Below, piece after piece: positions 1-10,015 of a stretch of 64,000 nucleotides of DNA. Every line of letters begins with the position of its first letter. The first letter of the stretch is position 1. The notes under the pieces were generated by a model. The model saw only the letters and a program-made list of their open reading frames with translations. It searched no databases and had not been told where the DNA came from. Position numbers and translations under genes: made by a program. This DNA is from Karstenula rhodostoma CBS 690.94 (lineage: Eukaryota; Ascomycota; Dothideomycetes; Pleosporales; Didymosphaeriaceae): contig MU001508.1 in assembly GCA_010093485.1 (NCBI GenBank), forward strand, positions 820,051 through 884,050, read 5' to 3'.

Positions 1-1635
1 ACCTTCGAGGGTAACTTGACCACCAAGCCCATCAACGGTGCCATCTTCATCTTCAACCCTCGAACCGGACAGCTTTTCCTAAAGATCATTCACACTAGTG
101 TCTGGGCTGGACAGAAGCGTCTTGGTCAATTAGCGAAATGGAAGACTGCGGAAGAAGTTGCAGCCCTCATCCGATCTTTGCCCGTCGAAGAACAACCGAA
201 GCAGCTGATTGTAACTCGAAAGGGTCTTCTCGATCCCCTGGAGGTTCACTTGCTCGACTTCCCCAACATCTCCATCCGTGCATCGGAGCTGCAACTTCCT
301 TTCCAGGCTGCGATGAAGGTGGAGAAACTTGGCGATATGATTCTTCGCGCGACTGGACCTCAGATGGTGCTTTTCAACCTTTACGATGAATGGCTGAAGA
401 CAATCTCGTCCTACACGGCGTTTTCGCGTCTGATTCTCATCTTGCGCGCCTTACACGTGAACCAGGACAAAACCAAATTGCTCTTACGCCCCGACAAGAC
501 GGTTATTACACAGGAGCATCACATTTGGCCGACGCTGGGTGATGACGAGTGGATCAAGGTCGAGGTGCAACTTCGCGATCTCATCCTCAACGACTACGGC
601 AAGAAGAACAACGTCAACACCTCGTCGCTCACCAGCAGTGAAGTGCGCGACATCATCTTAGGAATGGAAATCTCAGCACCTTCAATGCAACGTCAACAGG
701 CTGCCGAGATCGATGCGCAGCAACAGGAGCAGCAACAACTGACCGCTGTGACCACGAAGACCCAAAACATCCACGGCGAGGAGATGGTCGTTACTACAAC
801 GTCGCAATACGAACAAGCATCTTTCGCTTCCAAGACAGAGTGGCGCACCAGGGCAGTGGCAACTTCGAACCTGCGCACACGTGCCAACAACATCTACATC
901 AACTCTGAAGATGTCAAAGAAGAAGGCCACTTCACCTATGTCATGCCAAAGAACGTTCTGAAGCGGTTCATCACCATCGCAGACTTGCGGGTACAGGTTG
1001 CAGGCTACCTCTACGGCCGATCCCCGCGAGACAACGACCAGGTCAAGGAGATTGTAACCATTGTCATGATACCTCAAGTTGGCAATACTCGCGATGTACA
1101 GCTGCCCAAGACCCTGCCGCATCACGAGTACCTCAACGACCTTGAGCCCCTGGGTATAATTCACACTGTCAGCGGCAACGAGCCTCCCTACATGCAAGCT
1201 AGCGATGTCACACAGCACGCTCGTTTGATGAATACCCATTCGAGCTGGGATAAGAAGACTGTCTCTATGACGGTTTCATTCACTCCCGGTTCAGTCTCGC
1301 TCGCCGCCTGGGCGCTCACCCCAGCAGGCTACAAATGGGGCGCGGAAAACAAAGACACCATGTCCGACAATCCGTCTGGCTTTTCCACCTCTTTCGGTGA
1401 GAAATGCCAGCTCCTGCTCTCCGACAAGATCCGCGGCTACTTCCTGGTCCCCGACAATGGCATCTGGAACTACAGTTTCTTGGGCAGCGCCTTCGGTACG
1501 GTGGAGAAGAGGCCAGTGAACGTAAAGCTGGACACCCCGGCGAGGTTCTATGATGGCGTGCATCGGCCGCTGCATTTCCACAATTTCGCGGAGTTGGAGG
1601 ATGTATGGGTGGACCGCGAGAATACATTTGAGTAA
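1..1635 (+). CDS. PRP8: Pre-mRNA-splicing factor Prp8, C-terminal part (5' end outside window)
   Basis: Prp8 is the central U5 snRNP scaffold of the spliceosome. The reading frame is open from base 1 and ends with TAA at 1633-1635, giving the last 544 residues of a protein that is normally about 2,300 aa. The first part matches the end of the RNase H-like domain ([18 protein letters not shown], then the [12 protein letters not shown] block). A Gln-rich linker follows (codons near 710-745). From about 900 onward comes the Jab1/MPN domain ([48 protein letters not shown]). The extreme tail ([14 protein letters not shown] ... ENTFE) corresponds to the segment known to plug the RNA channel of the Brr2 helicase. 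No intein and no intron is visible in this part. The identification is very secure. The start lies upstream of the window, so an internal Met or TTG should not be taken as the start. Confidence 0.98.
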   Translation, partial: TFEGNLTTKPINGAIFIFNPRTGQLFLKIIHTSVWAGQKRLGQLAKWKTAEEVAALIRSLPVEEQPKQLIVTRKGLLDPLEVHLLDFPNISIRASELQLPFQAAMKVEKLGDMILRATGPQMVLFNLYDEWLKTISSYTAFSRLILILRALHVNQDKTKLLLRPDKTVITQEHHIWPTLGDDEWIKVEVQLRDLILNDYGKKNNVNTSSLTSSEVRDIILGMEISAPSMQRQQAAEIDAQQQEQQQLTAVTTKTQNIHGEEMVVTTTSQYEQASFASKTEWRTRAVATSNLRTRANNIYINSEDVKEEGHFTYVMPKNVLKRFITIADLRVQVAGYLYGRSPRDNDQVKEIVTIVMIPQVGNTRDVQLPKTLPHHEYLNDLEPLGIIHTVSGNEPPYMQASDVTQHARLMNTHSSWDKKTVSMTVSFTPGSVSLAAWALTPAGYKWGAENKDTMSDNPSGFSTSFGEKCQLLLSDKIRGYFLVPDNGIWNYSFLGSAFGTVEKRPVNVKLDTPARFYDGVHRPLHFHNFAELEDVWVDRENTFE

Positions 1636-1677
1636 TTGGGCGGATGGAATTGACAGTGTATATCAGTTCGGCGTTGG

Positions 1678-1728
1678 GGGGACACTGGAGTTGATACATA
1701 GTCGGCTTAGGGCCTAGTGTAGGATATT
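1678..1728 (+). repeat. 51-bp direct repeat, left copy
   Basis: This 51-bp stretch beginning GGGGACACTGGAGTTGATAC matches 1926-1976 with only four differences, all transitions. The two copies lie immediately outside a 191-bp MITE-like element. They therefore look either like an unusually long duplicated flank or like a tandem duplication into which the element inserted. Confidence 0.85.
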
Positions 1729-1731
1729 AGT

Positions 1732-1922
1732 TGCATTTGGGCGGCGGGGATGTTGGATGGTGAAGTAAAGGGCACGTCACGTATATCTAAAACAGCGCCA
1801 TCAAGCGCTCAGTTCATGTACACCTAAGACAGCGCCACCAACCGCTCAGTTTTCATCTCGCATAAGCTCTCATGTATGGATGTGATGTATAACTGCATGT
1901 ATTAACCTGATTAAAAAATGCA
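1732..1922 (-). mobile_element. MITE-like element, copy A (191 bp)
   Basis: The ends carry the short inverted repeat TGCATTT ... AAATGCA. Read as reverse complement, this segment aligns with two parts of 28578-29240: the terminal 100 bp (28578-28675) and the other terminal 120 bp (29120-29240). It lacks the roughly 440-bp middle of that copy. It contains two copies of a 30-bp hairpin-prone unit (core AGCGCCATCAAGCGCT). No coding capacity is seen. Differences from the second copy are mostly C-to-T or G-to-A. I infer a non-autonomous element or an internally deleted relict; the family is not recognised. Confidence 0.7.
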
Positions 1923-1925
1923 TAA

Positions 1926-1976
1926 GGGGACACTGGAGTTGATACACAGTCGGCTTAGGGCCTAGTATAAGATACT
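1926..1976 (+). repeat. 51-bp direct repeat, right copy
   Basis: Right partner of the repeat at 1678-1728, with four transition differences. It abuts the right end of MITE-like copy A. Confidence 0.85.
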
Positions 1977-3771
1977 CACAGATGGAGATCAAAAGCCTAC
2001 GCCTATGGGAACTAAAGGATCCCAGATCAAAATTCATGTTCTGCGTCTCTGTTGAGACTCAACGCCTTGCCATGTGTGATGGACACCGCAACATGAGATT
2101 CGGCCATGACGCTCACCATCCCGCGGTCTCTCCTTTGGCCGTTTAGCTAACATGACGAGCTCAGATGGTCTTTCGGACTGTGCTTGTTTGGCTCAGACGT
2201 GCACGTACGAGCTTCATGTGAACGATGGAGATAATGATAATGAAATTCATCACTGCTACGACCCGCGCCCTACCACCACACTCCACAGCAGCTCCGAGCT
2301 CCAAAGAAACTCTGACGATAATGATGATGCCTGTCACCACCACAAAATACCACGTGCTGCCCAGCGCATATAAAACACGTCTACTACATGATTTTCTATT
2401 CCTCTCTACAATGCCCTGTCCTCTCGTGGACTCAAAAGGGGACACACAACATTGCATGGAGACCAAAACAGGACCTAAACATCTCCATGACCGCTCCGTT
2501 CCGCGGAGTCAGAAATCATCACACCCACCCCGCCCTCACCTTTCCCCAGCCATCCAAACTTCAAGTACCGATGATGATTCCTACCAGCACACATCCGCAT
2601 CTCTCCCAGCGTGTATATAAGCAAATTCCCTGCCGCTCCCTCAGACTCCTTCTCTACACCACCACTGCTGTGGACTAAAAACGATAACAGCAAGAGAACA
2701 TGGGAACTAAAAACCCGTAAAAGCAAACTTCATGGCTTTTGCCTCTTCCGGAAGACCGGTAAGATAGCATCAAGCACTCGATGCTCGTTCCGCGCAGCAA
2801 CCCGGGGATCAAGAACGATGATACATTAATCGTCGTCTCGGCGTGTATAACCCTCCCCTTGTTCCATGTTTCCTTCTTCTCCACGCCACTGCCCATTCGT
2901 GCGGTTAAAACACTCCACCTCCTTTGGTCATGGAGACTAAAAAGCACGTCACCATGGAGTCGTGGACTCTGCGTTCCCGTCCTGGGGACTAGAACGTCAT
3001 CTGCCCAAATTGTATGCGAGTTCCCTGCACCCGGTCCGGTGTCGAGCACAAGTATACGCGCTTCACACCTCAAAGTCATGTAGTGTGTTTGTCATGTCCA
3101 AGAAGCTTGGATCCGGTGACACCCACGGACGACCCCAACTGAGTGTTCAAGCTTAGGGTGTGAACAAGCTGCACCATAGTCTTCATGCGCTTCGACCACA
3201 CGCGGGAATAAATTGCTAGTTCATGTACGACCCACAGCGTACTCGACTCGCGCTTGACCCGCGCTACACACGCAGTGAACGCGCACTTCACACACCCTCG
3301 ACAGTGGTTAAGCACGGGTGCCATGGTGGCTTTCTGAACCCCTCCCAGTGAGAGTTACCCAGTCGCCGTGTCCACCGTAACGTCAAGTCTCTCACTTCAC
3401 TTCTCCCACCTTAGCCCCCATCTTCCGTCTCAAGCATCTCCGATCCTCGATTCCACAGCATACACATACACTGTCCACACGACGAGTTTGCTCCACACGC
3501 ACTTCGCAACGCGCACACATGGCAAGAATGTATCAACACTGCATTAGAGAAATATCTATCTCAGCAACCAGCTGTGACCAACAATGTAGAGCGCGAGCCC
3601 CAGCTCGCAGCCATGTATCCCGACCCAAAGAAAGCATCCAACAAGTCCAATCTCCCTTGTATACAACGCCAGACGCGTCGCTCGATGAGTGCCCTAGTTA
3701 ATAACAGTGATATCCTACAGCGACAGAAAAAGATAGAGGAAACAATGCGTCGACAGCACTCAGGCCCTCTG
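1977..3771. other. Intergenic region between PRP8 and the hydrolase-phosphatase gene
   Basis: No convincing protein gene is seen on either strand. Open frames here are short, overlap one another and have no recognisable domain. The stretch from about 2325 to 3050 is a degenerate tandem array, annotated separately. The remainder up to 3771 is the convergent 3' flank of the hydrolase-phosphatase gene and appears unremarkable. Confidence 0.6.
2325..3050 (+). repeat. Degenerate ~250-bp tandem array 1 with promoter-like layout (3 units)
   Basis: Three diverged units each contain, in the same order and spacing, a TATAA box (2369, 2616, 2846), a GGACTAAAA-like motif 56-59 nt downstream (2428, 2672, 2903), and an ATGGRRACTAAAA-like motif whose ATG lies 84-87 nt after the TATAA (2456, 2700, 2930). 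GATGAT precedes each TATA box. The ATGs open only short frames that begin Met-Glu/Gly-Thr-Lys. A similar array lies on the opposite strand at 29720-30480. The function is unknown. The layout could be the decayed 5' ends of a tandem gene family or repeated promoters of short RNAs. Confidence 0.65.
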
Positions 3772-6159
3772 CTACAGCGTAGGCGCCTTCCTCAACCCCG
3801 GGAAATAGCGAACGTGCAGCTCGTCGATGAAATGATTGTGCCGGATCCCCGGCGCGCGAGCTTGCTGAAACGTATCAATGGCATCTTGAACCGTGTACCC
3901 TTCCTTCTCGATGAGATAGCTGACCAAGAAAAAGCCAGTGCGGTTGAACCCATAATGGCAGTGGACGCCGATCAAAGCTTGGTCACCATCCTTCTTCTCG
4001 CTGCGGATCTTATCGATCAACTCGATGAAAGCGCTCACCTCGTCCTTGGTCGGTGGCTGCTTCGAAACTGTAGGGAATTTGTAGTATGAGATTCCACCGG
4101 CCTCGAGACCCTTGGGATCATAGACTGGCGAGTCGTGGCTGATGTCGACAACAGCACGAAGCTTGCTTGCCCAGTGCCTAACAAAGATCTTTGGTGAATG
4201 CTCTTCGTCGACTTCACGCAGAGTTTTCATAGCGCGGAAGATACCAGCGATCGGCTGGGAAACGGGCTGCACTGCCTGCCATTTTTTGAAGTTCTTGACA
4301 TCCCATTTGCCTTCCGTTGACAAGTACTGCAGCTGCCAAGCAAGGGAGAGACGAGGATCAATGTGGTCGGCGAGAAAACTACCTATCAGGCCAGATATGA
4401 TCCGTGAGCTTGTCGGCGCAAACAGAAGAGCATGTGCGGCAGGCCTCGGCATAATCGCAGTCTTGACGACCAGTCGGCGGAGACAAGGCACAGGCGGACT
4501 AGAGGGTGTATGATCTGCTGCTTTCGTTCCGGCATCTGTATTGACAGAGCTTTCGCCGGTCGATGAAATTGCCATGGTGTGGATGGACGTTTGATCTTGG
4601 GAGTAGTGTGAAGACGAAGCACGGCCAGTAGTGTTATCGTCCATGTCCGGCAGGTCACCTGGATCAACACCCGAGTCTTGGTATTTCCGTTCTAGTATAT
4701 CAGGGTCGACTCTTGCTAGATCCACCGGTGCGGCAGCGATTGGGAGACTGGCCTTCTCGCTCGGAGGTTCGATGGCAGCCACGTCTCGACCCAAAAATTC
4801 GACGATGCGCCTGACATTGATTACCGGAGTTGTCTTGTCAGCGGCCCCAGCTGCAAGGAACACCGGTAGGTCTAGTCCTGCCCACACGTTTTGTCCAGGG
4901 AGACCTCCCTTTGGGGAGCCCGTTGAGTAATCAGGACACATGCCAAGCGCCATGCGCAGCCAAACTTTAGAACGACTTTGCCTGTTGTAGCGAAGTTGGA
5001 GCCTCTTCGTTTCTTCGTCGGCATCGTATCCTGCCATGCGAGCGACGCTAACGCTGTTCAAGCCTCCTCTTCGATCCCATCGCCTAACCAGGTCAAACAG
5101 AAATGCTGGCAAAGCGGCAACCTTTTGCACCTGCCTGGTCTGCTTCTCAGTCGGCGGATCAGCCTTGGGACAGATGGCGATCAATCCGCTGACGTAGGTG
5201 CTGACAAGGTGGGCATATGGAGAGGACGGCGACGCGAGCATGGCGGCCAAAGAGCATCCCATGCTGTGTCCGACCAAGACGACCTGCTGGTCACCATGGC
5301 GATCTCGGTAGGCCTCGATCACAACAGCAAGAAGCTGGACAAGTGCTTCGGTGGTGTAGGCTTCCCATGCTGTGGGCGCAAAGGACGAACGGCCACAACC
5401 GGGGAGATCGATAGCCAAGCACGAAGCGAGGTTGGAAAGACTGATTAGGATGGGGTTAAACTGGGCCACGGAGCCACCTAGGCCATGGATGAAAACCAAA
5501 AGGGGTACAGGGCGAGGCTTCTGGGGAAGCTTTTGCTCTTGTGGATGGGACCGGTAGAAGGTCCGTATGCCGGGATAGGTGAAGCCCGTGGAATCTACGG
5601 TGAACTCGCGAATGGTAGAGTGCTTCCTGATCAGTCCCGGATCGGTGGCGTCAGTATCTGAGCAAGATCAGCCAACAAAGATCGAAGGTACAATAGTAGT
5701 GCAATGCATGTGCATTATTGGTGCATGATGGACATGATGTACGCCGGGGTTGTGGGGCACGTGAACGTTGCCGACGCATGGCGAAGTGCGGTATGACTTA
5801 CCAACATCAGAGGCTTCGATTGCATGGGTAGATGGATCCGAAGAAGCAGGCCTCTTTCCTTTTCTGTTGGGTTTGCTCCATATCCAGAGGGCAGAACCGA
5901 TACCGCACAGCGCTGTCAGCTTGACCATGCCCACAGGTGTCAGGAAGACGCTATCTTCACGACGTTCAAAAGGATCCAGAAGGCAAACAAAGTTGACAAC
6001 GGAGCGTCTTATAGAGTGCAAGAAGGAAAGGTCGGTGTGAGCTACGGGATCAGGGCGGTCGCTCGGACCGGCCAGGCACGTCTTCAGCAGCAAGACGAGG
6101 GTCTGTGGAAGGCGACGCGAGCCATTCTGAGACGGGAGAGAGTGCGAATGAGGCTCCAT
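3772..6159 (-). CDS. Fusion protein: alpha/beta-hydrolase plus dual-specificity phosphatase
   Basis: Two exons, 6159-5802 and 5657-3772 (144-bp intron, GTAAGT donor, CTCAG acceptor), encode 747 aa. Residues about 71-95 form a hydrophobic helix (VFLTPVGMVKLTALCGIGSA) that could anchor the protein. An alpha/beta-hydrolase domain follows, with an HGLGG oxyanion loop near 177, the nucleophile elbow GHSMG (Ser about 251), an Asp in AAGAADKTTP and a candidate His in RPAAHALLF. The C-terminal 170 residues form a cysteine phosphatase with signature HCHYGFNR (Cys about 686, Arg about 692) followed by TGFFLVSYLI. This resembles DSP/RNA-triphosphatase-like enzymes such as the mRNA-capping and DUSP11 group. 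A Ser/Thr-rich linker joins the two. The substrate is unknown. The first ATG in a conserved frame was taken as start. Both active sites look intact, so this is not an obvious pseudo-enzyme. Confidence 0.85.
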
Positions 6160-7858
6160 CCTGCCGTGCGTGCCAGAGGGCTGAATGTATATTCAACGGG
6201 GCGAGCGGCGTGGACGTGCGGAATGCGCAACGACAAGGTGATGGCAGCCGACCAATGGCGGGCGCAAGAGGGCGGCGTGACGGTGGTGTTGGCGCAGAGC
6301 TGTCGGTGCCTGGCGGCCGTTACGGCGCCGTGTGCGCGCGTCGGGGTGCTGCGCAGTGCGTCGTGCCAGGCTGCTAGGAGAAGAAGAATAGTAGACGCGC
6401 CCAGCCGATGTTTGCAGCAATTTGCATCTTGCAAGCCACGTCAGTAAGGGCGACGCAGGTGGGTGTGGATGGCAGAGGGAGGGCGCAGACAGAGCGGAGC
6501 ACGACGTGTCTGCGGCGTGAGCGAATGGCGCGCTTGCTGGTCGCTGTACTGTGACTGTGTATCTCGCAGTGAGTGTTTTTGCTCGGAGCGATAGATAGCA
6601 GGTGCAGGCTAGCGAGGAAGAGGGATGATGTCAGTTGCGAGCCCAAGTCGCGCCTTCCCCACTACGCCAGCCCTACCTACCGTAAATCGCGACATCTCTC
6701 TCTCTCTTCTCCACTCCGCTCCACCATGCAAAATCTCCTTCGGTCCGCTGACCTGTGACTGTGACATCCATGGCCGCGTCAAGTCCTGCGACCGTCGCCC
6801 TTTAATTCTTCGCCCAAGCGCCGTTGGCTGTCGTGTCTGCCATTCAACGTGGCCACTCACCCACGCAGGTGCAACGCGACCTCGGAGAAGGGACAGTCGA
6901 ACGACTTTCAAGACGGCGCCGCCTCGTCCCACGTGATGCACCCCTTGGAGATGCCATGACCTACTGCGCAGCGTCTGGAGCTAGAGTATCGAAAAAGCCG
7001 TCAAGTTCGTCCATCCAAGAGGTTTGCATTGGCACGTCGATGGCAAGTCGGCCGAATCATCACTCTGGACTTTCTATGCATTCAGAGACCTAGCATCAAT
7101 CAATGCATGTTATGCACGGCTTACCCCGCAGACTCGGCAAAGTTCCCGCTGGTTATCTGTCTGCGCTGACCGTTGCATTAGAAGCACCTTCTGCGTCCGT
7201 TGTAGGCAGGTACCATCGCCACGGTTAGGCGTACCGTTCACCTGATGCCCGACTCGCCGGCTTGAATACAGCTGCAGGAATGCTTTTCGAGCCATCTACC
7301 TGCATCAGTACTTCCTCCATGTAGTCTTGTGCCTGCTGACATGCGTAGCGCCACGCTACGGCAGTGTCCTACCCAGAATGTAAGGTGCCATGCATCGGCA
7401 TCTTCGAAACTGCGCACATGTCCTGGTGAAGAGCAAACTTCCCTGTTGAGCGCTGTGTTTCATCGCTGGCGCATCGCGAAAAGCGCAGCACAAGGCTTCC
7501 AGGATGTTTTTCGCCCGATACAACAAGGCTTAGACCATCTAACCCGTCTAGTAATCGTCACCTCCTTCGCAATTTGTTCTATTTTGTCTCTTCAATCGCA
7601 CATTGATCGTCATCGTGTTTCCTTCACAGCGTGCATCAAGTCCAGTTTCGCTCTCTCGCCCGTTGCCGGTATTGTTACGCAATCACCGCTGGCCTTGAAG
7701 TATACCAGCTTCACGCATCACACGGATCGTCCATAAGATATCGTCACCTCCAGTTCCCGGACTTTCACAGCACAAGAGACTTACACCCACAGATGGAAGA
7801 ACAAATCTAGCTATTACTACCAGTTTAGCGATTACCTTATTGTTTACGTTCCGCGACG
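6160..7858. other. 1.7-kb divergent intergenic region
   Basis: This lies between the 5' ends of the hydrolase-phosphatase gene (minus) and the GH43 gene (plus), so it must hold both promoters. Several open frames of 60-200 codons exist but they overlap on both strands, show no domain or conserved motif and have no matching splice structure. I see no RNA gene or clear repeat. Confidence 0.5.
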
Positions 7859-9469
7859 ATGCGGAGCCCATCGAAGCTCAGATTAGCTCTTGAGGTTGCG
7901 CTGGCTCTCTTCGCATTTGCGAGGGCCTCAGCAAATACTACTGACACTACGGATGATTATCCTCAACGGCCAGCAATAGTCGACTACAGCACCTCGGAAG
8001 CCGGTAACCCTTTCGTGGATGGCTGGTATGCGGATCCGGATACAGCTATCTGTAAGTGTAAAGCCCCGTCAGTCGAAATACACGTTCTGATTTTGGAAGA
8101 CCAGGGCCTTTATTGGGTATTTCCGACCTCCTCTTATCCTTACGAGGAGCAAACATACCTCGACGCTTTTTCCAGCCCGGACCTGATTCACTGGACCAAA
8201 TACCCCAATATCCTCACCATCAAGGACGTCACGTGGGCGAAAAAAGCAGTCTGGGCTCCTGCACCAGCCTTCAGAAATGGGAAATATTACATCTACTTCG
8301 GAGCCAACGACATCCAAGAAGGTGAGCCTGAGCAAGGTGTAATCGGCGGTATCGGCGTCGCAGTGGCAGACAAGCCACAGGGACCGTACGTTGACGCCAT
8401 AGGCAAGCCGCTCATCGGCGCATATAACAACAGTGCTCAGCCCATCGATCAAGACGTCTTCATCGATGATGATGGCCAAGCGTACATCTACTACGGAGGG
8501 CACGGTCACGCAAATGTAGCGAAGCTGAAAGAGGACATGATATCCTTCGACACATTCGAGGATGGTACGACTTTCAAGGAGATCACGCCCAAAGATTACG
8601 TCGAAGGGCCGCAGATGCTAAAGCGCAATGGGAAGTACTATCTCATGTGGTCCGAGGGCGGCTGGACCGGGCCTGACTATCGAGTATCCTACGCTGTGGC
8701 AGCTTCACCACTGGGTCCATTCTTCGGGGTGACTGGAACGCGGATCCTGCAGCAAGACAGCGCTGTCGCCAAAGGCAGCGGGCACAACGGAGTAATCCAC
8801 GTTCCGGGGACCGATATCTACTACATCGTCTACCATCGTCGGCCGCTGAGCGAGGACGCTGGCGAGCACCGCGTGCTCTGCTATGACCGCATGTACTTCA
8901 AAGAAGATGGTTCCATTGAGCCCGTCAAGATGCTGGTCAAAGATGACTTCGTAGATGGCGATATGGTTGGGTGGAAGGTCCACCCAGAAGGATCCGAGGG
9001 TGTGCAAATAGTCGACAACAAGCTTGGGCTGGAGAGTCACTCAAGGTCCGGTACTATAGTTGCACTGGACACCAACTTCACGGACCAGACATATGATGCG
9101 ACAGTGATTCTTTCGGACAGCAGCGACGATTTCGGCACCAGCGCTGGGTTGATCTTCCGAGCCACTAACGTTACCTCTGGGCCTACGGCCAGAGGGTATT
9201 ACGCAGGGCTCTCGACTTCTGGCAGGGTGATCATCATGAATCTCGGTAACGGTACAACTGTTCACATTGAAGGTGTGGACATCAAGCCAGAGATTGAGCA
9301 TCGCGTCCGAGTCTCGGCAATTGGTGCGGACATTAGCGTGTTCGTGGACGATTTTGCGTCGCCCGTGTTGACTTTGCGCGATGCGACTTATACTGCGGGG
9401 ACGAATGGTGTGGCTGTCTTCAATACGCAGGCCAAGTTTGGCAACGTTTCGATTGCGGAGGGAAGTTGA
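7859..9469 (+). CDS. Secreted glycoside hydrolase family 43 (arabinofuranosidase/xylosidase type)
   Basis: Exons 7859-8051 and 8100-9469 encode about 520 aa. GH43 enzymes are five-bladed beta-propellers that hydrolyse arabinose or xylose side chains of plant hemicellulose. A signal peptide is evident (ALEVALALFAFARASA). The propeller begins with FVDGWYADPD, which carries the catalytic base Asp (about 59). Then follow VWAPAPAFRNGKYYIYF, the pKa-modulating Asp in DQDVFIDDDG, and the acid Glu in VEGPQML. The HNGVIHVPGTDIYYIVYHRR block closes the fold. From about residue 355 there is a beta-sandwich C-terminal domain (DFVDGDMVGW ... AVFNTQAKFGNVSI), CBM66/concanavalin-like. The 48-nt intron 8052-8099 has no stop and is divisible by three. 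Splicing restores the expected junction DTAIYQGLYWVF, whereas reading through inserts 16 Cys/Lys-containing residues. The exact glycosidic specificity cannot be told. Confidence 0.92.
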   Translation: MRSPSKLRLALEVALALFAFARASANTTDTTDDYPQRPAIVDYSTSEAGNPFVDGWYADPDTAICKCKAPSVEIHVLILEDQGLYWVFPTSSYPYEEQTYLDAFSSPDLIHWTKYPNILTIKDVTWAKKAVWAPAPAFRNGKYYIYFGANDIQEGEPEQGVIGGIGVAVADKPQGPYVDAIGKPLIGAYNNSAQPIDQDVFIDDDGQAYIYYGGHGHANVAKLKEDMISFDTFEDGTTFKEITPKDYVEGPQMLKRNGKYYLMWSEGGWTGPDYRVSYAVAASPLGPFFGVTGTRILQQDSAVAKGSGHNGVIHVPGTDIYYIVYHRRPLSEDAGEHRVLCYDRMYFKEDGSIEPVKMLVKDDFVDGDMVGWKVHPEGSEGVQIVDNKLGLESHSRSGTIVALDTNFTDQTYDATVILSDSSDDFGTSAGLIFRATNVTSGPTARGYYAGLSTSGRVIIMNLGNGTTVHIEGVDIKPEIEHRVRVSAIGADISVFVDDFASPVLTLRDATYTAGTNGVAVFNTQAKFGNVSIAEGS

Positions 9470-10015
9470 TGGGTTGAAACATGCGTGCGTACGTCTCCAA
9501 CAGGGGTTGGCGGCTTTTTTGCGGGTTAATAGCGCGCTGGTGGTTTCTGTTCTCGTCCATATGAAGGTCAGTCTAGCAGTCCATGTACTGTTTCTTATCA
9601 TATATCTTTCCACTACTTCTATGGCGATACAAGCCCAATCCATCCAAATGCGACCGTTCTTCAATCCACCAACCCTCATCTCACCACCACCCACCCTATC
9701 CTCACCAATCCCTTCCCACCGCCCTCGTCTGCACCCCCGCATCCACACCTTCAATTTCGTCCCCTCCTTCAACTACAGAAACTCCACACCTGGCAAGTTA
9801 ATCCACTTGTGTGTTCATATATGTGGATTAGTTTCCCAGAATCATATAGTAAATAAGCAGAATGCAGTGCAGTGCCCACGCTGGCTCGCTGGCCGGCTCG
9901 CTCGTAAAAAAAGAGGCTACATTAGATGCGCATCAACGCACACGTAGCAGCGATGAACACCGAAGAACCGAATCCGTGCAGTCGCACAGAAACAGTCCAA
10001 TTCCGTGCCTGGGGC
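9470..10015. other. Convergent 3' intergenic region
   Basis: This holds the 3' flanks of the GH43 gene (plus) and the amidase gene (minus). It has pyrimidine-rich stretches (about 9660-9780) but no gene or structured repeat that I can support. Confidence 0.5.

Noticed and set aside
682..1239. 185-codon frame antisense to PRP8
   Set aside because: It mirrors conserved Jab1/MPN codons on the other strand and has no domain; a shadow.
7329..7736. 135-codon frame before the GH43 gene
   Set aside because: No domain, no signal peptide, and it overlaps the expected promoter and leader.
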